Source: Enterovibrio calviensis DSM 14347 (GTDB lineage: Bacteria > Pseudomonadota > Gammaproteobacteria > Enterobacterales > Vibrionaceae). From it: DNA of 64,000 nt. A model generated the notes under the pieces. It had not been told where the DNA came from and searched no databases. It saw nothing but the letters and a program-made list of their open reading frames with translations. Below, one piece after another: positions 58,433 through 64,000 of this stretch. Numbering within the stretch: the first letter of the stretch is position 1; each line of letters begins with the position of its first letter. Location of the stretch: NCBI RefSeq assembly GCF_000621165.1, contig NZ_JHZA01000021.1, positions 1 to 64,000 of the forward strand, given 5' to 3'. A program made the position numbers and the translations under genes.

Positions 58433-59347
58433 TTATCGGCGCAGGGAAGGGTTGCATCTTGGTCTTATTACTTCACGTTTCAACCAGTCAATTACTTGTT
58501 TGACGGGTCCTAACCTTCGTTTATAACCATGGCTAAACAAAAAATAACCGTATGCGCTGTCAAAACGCAATGCCAGAGGGTTACTTATCACGTCGTTATC
58601 CAAATAATCATGAAGCAAAAAGTCGGGAATTAACGCCATCCCTTGTTCGTGCCTAACTGCTTCAAGCGCCATGTAGAAGTGTTCGAACCCTGTGCCATAC
58701 GTCGGACCGCTCGGAGCCACGGCGTAATGGTGCCAAAACTGATTCCAGATCTGAGGTCGGGTAATGTGGCTAATTGAGGGTAATGAGAGCAACTCATCGA
58801 TATGCGAAATTTCAGAAGGCACTTGGCTGGGATTCACCACCAAACGTAACCTTTCTCGAATGAGCAATTCCGCCTCTTCATCTTGGGTGGAAAGCGGCAA
58901 GCAATGAATTGCAATATCCCCTTGATAGTAATTTTGCGTGTCCGCCGTCACGCTCGCCTTAACACCCAATTCGATATTAGGATGCTGGGCACGAAAGGCG
59001 TTCAACCGAGGAATTAACCACATACTCGCCAATGAGGGCGGAACCGATATCTCCACGCGAGTTTTGGTTTCAGAAGATTGCATGATGGTGGATGTCGCAT
59101 GCTGAAGGTTCTCCAATGCTTCAACCACCGAAGGTAGGTATCGACGCCCTGCTTCCGTCAATTCGACTTTCCCACCACTTCGTTCAAACAAGGCGCACCC
59201 CATGATTTCTTCCAAGTGAAGGATCTGCTTACTGATCGCACTCTGAGTCAGGTTTAGTCGCTTTCCAGCCATGGAAAAGCTCAGTGTCTGGGCCACCACC
59301 GTAAAGGTTCGTAGTGTTTTCATTGGTGGTATCGGCATGGACATCAT
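58433..59347 (-). CDS. LysR-family transcriptional regulator
   Basis: LysR-type regulator (304 aa). The helix-turn-helix is in RTFTVVAQTLSFSMAGKRLNLTQSAISKQILHLEEIMG; the substrate-binding domain begins near VEISVPPSLASMWLIPRL. Sequence style is GcvA-like. It is divergent from the aminotransferase-BKACE pair (134-bp gap with both promoters), so it most likely controls that pair. The inducer is unknown. Two ATGs (59347, 59344) follow an AAGGTG ribosome-binding site. Confidence 0.9.
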   Translation of the reverse strand: MMSMPIPPMKTLRTFTVVAQTLSFSMAGKRLNLTQSAISKQILHLEEIMGCALFERSGGKVELTEAGRRYLPSVVEALENLQHATSTIMQSSETKTRVEISVPPSLASMWLIPRLNAFRAQHPNIELGVKASVTADTQNYYQGDIAIHCLPLSTQDEEAELLIRERLRLVVNPSQVPSEISHIDELLSLPSISHITRPQIWNQFWHHYAVAPSGPTYGTGFEHFYMALEAVRHEQGMALIPDFLLHDYLDNDVISNPLALRFDSAYGYFLFSHGYKRRLGPVKQVIDWLKREVIRPRCNPSLRR

Positions 59348-59481
59348 TGTCACCTTTCACTTCTAGTATGAAATTTTGGAATACCCTTTGAATTTATATC
59401 GTTTGCTGTTCAATTTCCAACCCGCTAATACTGAAAGGAGAAGTTAACACATCGTCGACTACGCAGCGGATTGAATAAACA

Positions 59482-60801
59482 ATGACACACATACTGCAAC
59501 GCCATTGTCACTCTAAGCTTCCTTTAGTAACAGGAGGTGAAGGTGTATTTCTTATGGATAGCAACGGAAAACAATACCTTGATGGTTGCGGTGGCGCCGC
59601 AGTGTCATGTTTAGGGCATAGCCACCAAGGGGTCTTGGGAGCGATTCAAAAACAACTCGTTGCCATTCCATATGCGCATACGGGATTTTTTACCTCTTCG
59701 GTAGCCGAAGAACTCGCCGAACGATTGGCCGACAAAGCCCCAGGCGATCTCAATCATGTTTATCTGGTCAGCGGTGGCTCTGAAGCCGTTGAAGCCGCGC
59801 TGAAAATGGCTCGCCAATACTTCATTGAAAAAGGCGAAACGTCACGTACGCGCTTTATCGCAAGAAGACAAAGTTATCACGGCAATACCTTAGGGGCGCT
59901 AGGTGTAGGCGGAAACATGTGGCGTAAAGAGCCCTTCGCGCCATTGCTACAAAATGGTGAACTCATTGCACCTTGCTATGCCTATCGTGACAAGCGAGCA
60001 GATGAAAGTCACTTTGAATACGGGCAGCGTGTTGCGAATGAATTGGAAGAGCGATTACTCGCTGTTGGGCCTGAAACCGTCATTGCTTTTGTCGCCGAGC
60101 CTGTGGTCGGCGCGACTGCGGGCGCGTTAGTGGCGGAGAAAGGGTACTTTAAGCGTATCCGTGAGATATGCGATAAGTATGGCGTGCTGCTCATTCTTGA
60201 TGAAGTGATGTGCGGCTGCGGCAGAACTGGAACTTATTTTGCTTACGAGCAAGAAGATATCGTGCCCGATCTCGTGACACTAGCCAAAGGATTGGCGGCG
60301 GGTTATCAGCCCATTGGCGCCGTGATGATCCGCGATAAAATTTACGATGCCATTTCACAAGGGACAGGTTACTTTCAGCATGGTCATACCTTTATGGCTC
60401 ACCCTCTAGCATGTGCCGCAGCTTGCGCGACATTAGATGCGTTAGAGGCTGGCGCACTGGCAGAAGTGACAGAAAAGGGTCAATACTTAGTCAAACAGTT
60501 AAACAATGCGTTCGGCTCTCATCCATTTGTTGGCGACATTCGTGGACGCGGCCTATTCCTTGGGATTGAATTGGTGCAAGACAAAGCAAGTAAGCAACCA
60601 TTCTCGCCCGACCGCCCGCTCCACCAGCAAATGAAGAAAACAGCCATGGAAAATGGACTCATGTGTTATCCCATGGGCGGCACATTGGATGGAGTAAATG
60701 GACACCACATACTGTTGGCACCACCATTCATCATTACTGACAATGAAATTGATGAACTCGTACGTCGACTCAGCGTCACCATGGGCCACGTATTTGCGTA
60801 A
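59482..60801 (+). CDS. Class III PLP-dependent aminotransferase
   Basis: Fold-type I aminotransferase (439 aa) of the omega-amino-acid/acetylornithine group. PLP-binding parts are SGGSEAVEAALKMARQY, the Asp in LLILDEVMCGCGRTG and the Schiff-base Lys at about 269 (TLAKGLAAGYQPIGAV). The substrate cannot be predicted; the next gene encodes a beta-keto acid cleavage family enzyme 22 bp on, so a beta-amino acid or amine giving a beta-keto acid is a reasonable inference. It is divergent from a LysR regulator. Confidence 0.9.
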   Translation: MTHILQRHCHSKLPLVTGGEGVFLMDSNGKQYLDGCGGAAVSCLGHSHQGVLGAIQKQLVAIPYAHTGFFTSSVAEELAERLADKAPGDLNHVYLVSGGSEAVEAALKMARQYFIEKGETSRTRFIARRQSYHGNTLGALGVGGNMWRKEPFAPLLQNGELIAPCYAYRDKRADESHFEYGQRVANELEERLLAVGPETVIAFVAEPVVGATAGALVAEKGYFKRIREICDKYGVLLILDEVMCGCGRTGTYFAYEQEDIVPDLVTLAKGLAAGYQPIGAVMIRDKIYDAISQGTGYFQHGHTFMAHPLACAAACATLDALEAGALAEVTEKGQYLVKQLNNAFGSHPFVGDIRGRGLFLGIELVQDKASKQPFSPDRPLHQQMKKTAMENGLMCYPMGGTLDGVNGHHILLAPPFIITDNEIDELVRRLSVTMGHVFA

Positions 60802-60823
60802 TGTATTTGCATAAGGACTAGTC

Positions 60824-61657
60824 GTGCATTTAGGAAGAACCATTATTGTCGCGCCGAATGGCGCGCGACGAGGCAAGGATGAGCATGGACAGCTCCCTCT
60901 TACGATCGATGAAATGAGCGCATGTTTGACACAATGTGCCGATGCAGGTGCGGCAATGGCCCATATGCATGTTCGAGACGCGAAAGGTAACCACTCGCTT
61001 GACGTTGGATTAAACCGTGAATGGCTCACAGAGATTCGAGCACGCTTTGATTCTCGTTTAGTGATCCAGCAAACAACCGAAGCGGTTGGCCTGTACCAAC
61101 CTGACGAGCAAATGGCGCTGGTCAGAGGCACTGAACCAGAAGCCGTATCACTCGCACTTCGAGAGCTTCGCCCGAATGCTAGCTTTGAAAAAGAGGCTAG
61201 TCGCTTCTTTTTCGAGCTCGCTGAGCGCAAAATCTATGTGCAATATATTTTGTATGATGCAGCAGATTTATCTTTATATTTTCAAATGCTTAATGACAAC
61301 ATTTTGCCAAACGTCGGTCATCACCTACTATTGGTACTAGGAAAGTACAAAAAAGGCATGTTGTCAGCACCGAGAGATTTACTCGATTTCGACATTAAAC
61401 GCCTCTCTGATATGGGGATTTCATGGGCAACATGTGCTTTTGGTCACCATGAACATCAGTGCTTAAGTGCAGCCATGTCATTAGGTGCGGATGTTCGAGT
61501 GGGGTTTGAAAATAATCTAATGAATTTAATAGGACATCATGCGGAAAACAATGCAGAGCTTGTCCAACAAATTTCTGTTTTGTCTCAAAACATGGGTTTA
61601 TATATCAACTCTGTAGAAGACCTAAGGAAAAATATCTTTTGTAGTTTTGATTCGTGA
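60824..61657 (+). CDS. BKACE family protein (DUF849, beta-keto acid cleavage enzyme) with altered active site
   Basis: Zn-dependent TIM-barrel protein (277 aa). BKACE enzymes swap the acyl group of a beta-keto acid with acetyl-CoA, giving acetoacetate and a new acyl-CoA. The N-terminal IIVAPNGARRGKDEHGQLPLT and the zinc His pair in AHMHVRDAKGNHS (His47, His49) are intact, as is the zinc Glu (Glu229). The next residue, usually Asp in the GLED motif and proposed as catalytic base in characterised members, is Asn230 here (VGFENN). The start codon is GTG with an AAGGA site. It is operonic with the aminotransferase. Specificity and even activity are uncertain. Confidence 0.86.
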   Translation: MHLGRTIIVAPNGARRGKDEHGQLPLTIDEMSACLTQCADAGAAMAHMHVRDAKGNHSLDVGLNREWLTEIRARFDSRLVIQQTTEAVGLYQPDEQMALVRGTEPEAVSLALRELRPNASFEKEASRFFFELAERKIYVQYILYDAADLSLYFQMLNDNILPNVGHHLLLVLGKYKKGMLSAPRDLLDFDIKRLSDMGISWATCAFGHHEHQCLSAAMSLGADVRVGFENNLMNLIGHHAENNAELVQQISVLSQNMGLYINSVEDLRKNIFCSFDS

Positions 61658-61780
61658 ACTGTATCTCTTGCGATCGAATTTATAACTATTGGATAATTTC
61701 ATCGCAAATAATATTACAGTTTAATAACAAGCGGATTCGCGCCGCGTTAGCAATCACATCGTAGACAAGGAAAATAAAGC

Positions 61781-62749
61781 ATGAAAGCGTTAAAACCAAC
61801 ACTGGCCGCAATGAGCTTTGCTGCTGCTTTAACCGCCGTGCCTGCACAGGCTAATCAGTTTGTGACTATCGGTACTGGTGGTGTCACTGGTGTGTACTAC
61901 CCAACTGGTGGTGCAATTTGTCGTTTAGTTAACAAGTCTAAGAAAGAGCACGGTATCCGCTGTTCAGTTGAATCAACGGGCGGCTCAATCTACAACATCA
62001 ACACAATTCGCGCTGGCGAGCTAGACATGGGTATCGCCCAGTCTGATTGGCAGTTCCATGCATACAATGGTTCAAGCAAATTTAAAGACCAAGGCGCATA
62101 CAAAGATCTACGTGCTGTCTTCTCTGTTCACCCAGAACCGTTCACCGTTGTTGCTCGTGCAGACGCAGGCATCAAAACGTTTGACGACCTTAAAGGTAAG
62201 CGCGTAAACATCGGTAACCCTGGTTCAGGTCAGCGCGGTACGATTGAAGTGCTGATGGATGGAATGGGTTGGACAATGGATGACTTTAAACAAGTCTCTG
62301 AGCTGAAAGCAGCAGAACAGTCTAAAGCACTGTGTGATAACAAAATCGACGCCATGGTTTACACCGTTGGCCACCCAAGTGGTGCGATTCAAGAAGCAAC
62401 CACAGCGTGTGATAGCGTCGTGGTAGAAGTAAACAACACTGCGTCTCAGAAACTTGTTTCTGACAACGATTACTACCGTTCTGCAACCATTCCTGGTGGC
62501 ATGTACCGTGGTAACGACGGCGACGTAAGCACTTTCGGTGTAGGCGCAACATTTGTTTCTTCATCAGAAGTACCAGACGAAGTGATCTACAACGTGGTTA
62601 AAGCTGTGTTTGAAAACTTTGATGACTTCCGTCGTCTACACCCAGCTTTCGCAAACCTGAAAAAAGAAGAAATGGTTTCTGACGGCCTGTCTGCACCACT
62701 TCACCCAGGCGCGGCGAAATACTACAAAGAAGCTGGCCTAATCAAGTAA
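61781..62749 (+). CDS. TAXI family TRAP transporter solute-binding protein (orphan)
   Basis: Periplasmic binding protein (322 aa) with a signal peptide ([24 protein letters not shown]). [22 protein letters not shown] is the diagnostic TAXI start, and [26 protein letters not shown] is typical of the C-terminal lobe. TAXI proteins usually work with a fused DctQM permease and often bind glutamate or similar carboxylates. No permease gene is in the cluster; a terminator and mltA follow. It is 123 bp after the BKACE gene with an AT-rich spacer, so it may have its own promoter. Confidence 0.93.
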   Translation: MKALKPTLAAMSFAAALTAVPAQANQFVTIGTGGVTGVYYPTGGAICRLVNKSKKEHGIRCSVESTGGSIYNINTIRAGELDMGIAQSDWQFHAYNGSSKFKDQGAYKDLRAVFSVHPEPFTVVARADAGIKTFDDLKGKRVNIGNPGSGQRGTIEVLMDGMGWTMDDFKQVSELKAAEQSKALCDNKIDAMVYTVGHPSGAIQEATTACDSVVVEVNNTASQKLVSDNDYYRSATIPGGMYRGNDGDVSTFGVGATFVSSSEVPDEVIYNVVKAVFENFDDFRRLHPAFANLKKEEMVSDGLSAPLHPGAAKYYKEAGLIK

Positions 62750-62772
62750 TTTGATAGCATTGCTTTGAACAC

Positions 62773-62801
62773 AAAAAGGCGGGGTTGAACCCCGCCTTTT
62801 T
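62773..62801 (+). terminator. Rho-independent terminator after the TAXI gene
   Basis: Stem AAAAAGGCGGGG/CCCCGCCTTTTT (62773-62784 and 62790-62801), bidirectional, between the TAXI gene and the convergent mltA. Confidence 0.92.
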
Positions 62802-62845
62802 CATGCCTGTCGAAAAGCAAATCACCAAGTTGAACCACTACGACG

Positions 62846-63937
62846 CTATTTAGACACCGCGTCAGAAACGCCTTCTTCAACGGGTTTAGTCAGCTTCCAG
62901 ACTCGACCAAAATGCTTATGATGCCCGGCTTTAATGCCTGCCTCTTCACCCATACCATGGTAAAGATCAAGGTGGTTTTTCTTCACTGCGCCGCCGGTAT
63001 CAAGCGCCATCAATAGCTTGAGCACATGTTGCCCATTCCAATTGCCTTCCTCATTAAGCTGAGGGATTTCGGCAAGCAACACACTGCCCATTGGCAGATA
63101 CTCACGATCAGCAGCGACTGATGCGCCAGATAGCAATGGAATGCCAGCGGTTCCAGATACAGGTGCGGCTGCTTTCGGTGCAAAGAAAACATAAGATGGA
63201 TTTTGGTTGAGAAGTTCAATCACTGTCGCTTCATCTTGCTGAGCCGCTACCCAGTCTTTAATCGCTTTCAACGACATCTTTTCTCTTGGCACTTCATCCC
63301 GTTCAATCAGTACCTTACCGATACTCACATACGGGTGGCCGTTTTTCCCACCGTAGGCAAAATACTCAAGCTGGTCATCGTCACCAAAATGGATAAAGCC
63401 ACTGCCCTGCACTTCCATAATGAAATTGTCGATCAGTGACGCGCTATAACCCAACTCAAGCCCTAACCCTTCAAGCGCACCATTGTAGACTTCCTCACGC
63501 GTCGGGCATCGCTCGCCGCAAACAGGCATGGCATACACTGGGTACTTAAATACCGCATCAGGTTCATGGCGCATCTCAATCACGGGGGAGAAGTAGCCGG
63601 TAAACAGCACATTCCCGAAGCCATCGCCGCCGCCCATTTGCTCCAATTGAATGCCATAGTCAGTCAACGCCGTTGGCTCGCCACTTTCTTTAAGCCAAAT
63701 TTTCACGCTGTCATATAACGGCTGATTCGGAGCAGATAACGACGGGGACAAGGTTTCCACTTTCTCTAATTGAGCGGGAAACAAGGTGTAATCTTTTGAC
63801 TTGTCTGATGCAACCAACTCAATCGGATTGAGTACATCATTAAAACGCCCATCAACATACTGCTGCCCACGGTCAGTGGGACGAGCACATGCCGCCAAAA
63901 GTATAGATATGCCAACAACACACAGTGCGCGATTCAC
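62846..63937 (-). CDS. mltA: Membrane-bound lytic murein transglycosylase A
   Basis: Outer-membrane lipoprotein (363 aa from the chosen start; E. coli MltA 365 aa) that cleaves peptidoglycan to 1,6-anhydromuropeptides. The lipobox is ISILLAAC, followed by ARPTDRGQQYVDG. The 3D barrel domain has GNVLFTGYFSPVIEMR and the catalytic Asp is in LLMALDTGGAVKKNH. The frame is open upstream to 63997, but the GTG at 63937 has AGGA upstream and gives a normal lipoprotein signal. In E. coli it directly follows tcdA. Confidence 0.95.
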   Translation of the reverse strand: MNRALCVVGISILLAACARPTDRGQQYVDGRFNDVLNPIELVASDKSKDYTLFPAQLEKVETLSPSLSAPNQPLYDSVKIWLKESGEPTALTDYGIQLEQMGGGDGFGNVLFTGYFSPVIEMRHEPDAVFKYPVYAMPVCGERCPTREEVYNGALEGLGLELGYSASLIDNFIMEVQGSGFIHFGDDDQLEYFAYGGKNGHPYVSIGKVLIERDEVPREKMSLKAIKDWVAAQQDEATVIELLNQNPSYVFFAPKAAAPVSGTAGIPLLSGASVAADREYLPMGSVLLAEIPQLNEEGNWNGQHVLKLLMALDTGGAVKKNHLDLYHGMGEEAGIKAGHHKHFGRVWKLTKPVEEGVSDAVSK

Positions 63938-64000
63938 GGTTAATCCTGATAGATAAAACAATAAAAGGAGGGTGACAGAAGCAAGAATGTTCTGCAAATA

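Noticed and set aside
60553-61230. 225-aa minus-strand open frame antisense to the aminotransferase and BKACE genes
   Set aside because: It is the longest shadow frame but lies opposite two clear family members, is Ser/Arg-rich without domains, and has no convincing ribosome-binding site.
61668-61707. TTGCGAT/ATCGCAA inverted repeat upstream of the TAXI gene as a regulator site
   Set aside because: Arms are only 7 bp with a 26-bp spacer, which is weak; kept as a note, not a feature.

Overview
The window is a contiguous piece of a gammaproteobacterial chromosome, most likely a marine member of the Vibrionaceae. This rests on E. coli-like gene order combined with genes frequent in Vibrio-type genomes: DUF2310, DUF3549/DUF3301, DUF2789, DUF4250 and several GGDEF proteins. 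I cannot fix the genus from the sequence alone; a Grimontia/Enterovibrio/Photobacterium-like organism is a guess. Almost all of the window is ordinary chromosomal backbone. I see no prophage, insertion sequence, CRISPR array or tRNA gene.

Layout. (1) 1-550: the 5' end of a 16S rRNA gene (minus strand) with its leader, boxA and a strong P1 promoter. (2) 550-7,640: gmhB, trmO and proS, then a signalling patch (REC-GGDEF, patatin-like phospholipase, a second GGDEF protein) and the small genes yaeP and DUF4250. (3) 7,669-10,900: a sodium:neurotransmitter-type symporter, a small cytochrome c and tilS. (4) 11,017-30,262, all minus strand: the classical envelope/translation block, transcribed in the order rpsB-tsf-pyrH-frr-uppS-cdsA-dxr-rseP-bamA-skp-lpxD-fabZ-lpxA-lpxB-rnhB-dnaE-accA, with a conserved rpsB leader. 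(5) 30,495-34,518: map, glnD and a UPF0325 gene. (6) 34,622-40,826: truC-yqcC, DUF3549-DUF3301, a CsrB-family sRNA with a distal UvrY/GacA-type box, small unknown genes, DUF2310-syd and queF. (7) 40,887-47,343: a TPR membrane protein with a degenerate GGDEF domain, a GGDEF protein with an intact active site, ppnN and xni. (8) 47,484-52,609: rlmM, ygdD, an alpha/beta hydrolase and gcvA (minus strand), a GcvB-like sRNA, csdA and csdE. (9) 53,160-57,445: a polyhydroxybutyrate operon, phaB-phaA-phasin-phaC. (10) 57,537-63,937: tcdA, a LysR regulator divergent from an aminotransferase and a BKACE (DUF849) protein, an orphan TAXI-type binding protein, and mltA.

How it fits together. In E. coli, csdA-csdE-tcdA-mltA are neighbours. 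Here that backbone is opened twice: by the PHB operon between csdE and tcdA, and by a LysR/aminotransferase/BKACE/TAXI module between tcdA and mltA. The two non-coding RNAs (CsrB-like and GcvB-like) were not supplied as genes. I recognise them from GGA-motif density, terminators, promoter geometry, a GU-rich seed region and synteny. They suggest global post-transcriptional control of carbon and amino-acid metabolism from this region. Three GGDEF proteins with intact active sites and RxxD inhibitory sites, plus one degenerate GGDEF protein, add a c-di-GMP signalling theme. The features most worth follow-up are the BKACE protein with Asn at the usual catalytic Asp position, the orphan TAXI protein, the double insertion in the csd-mltA backbone, and a perfect 7-copy hexanucleotide repeat next to the xni/rlmM terminator.
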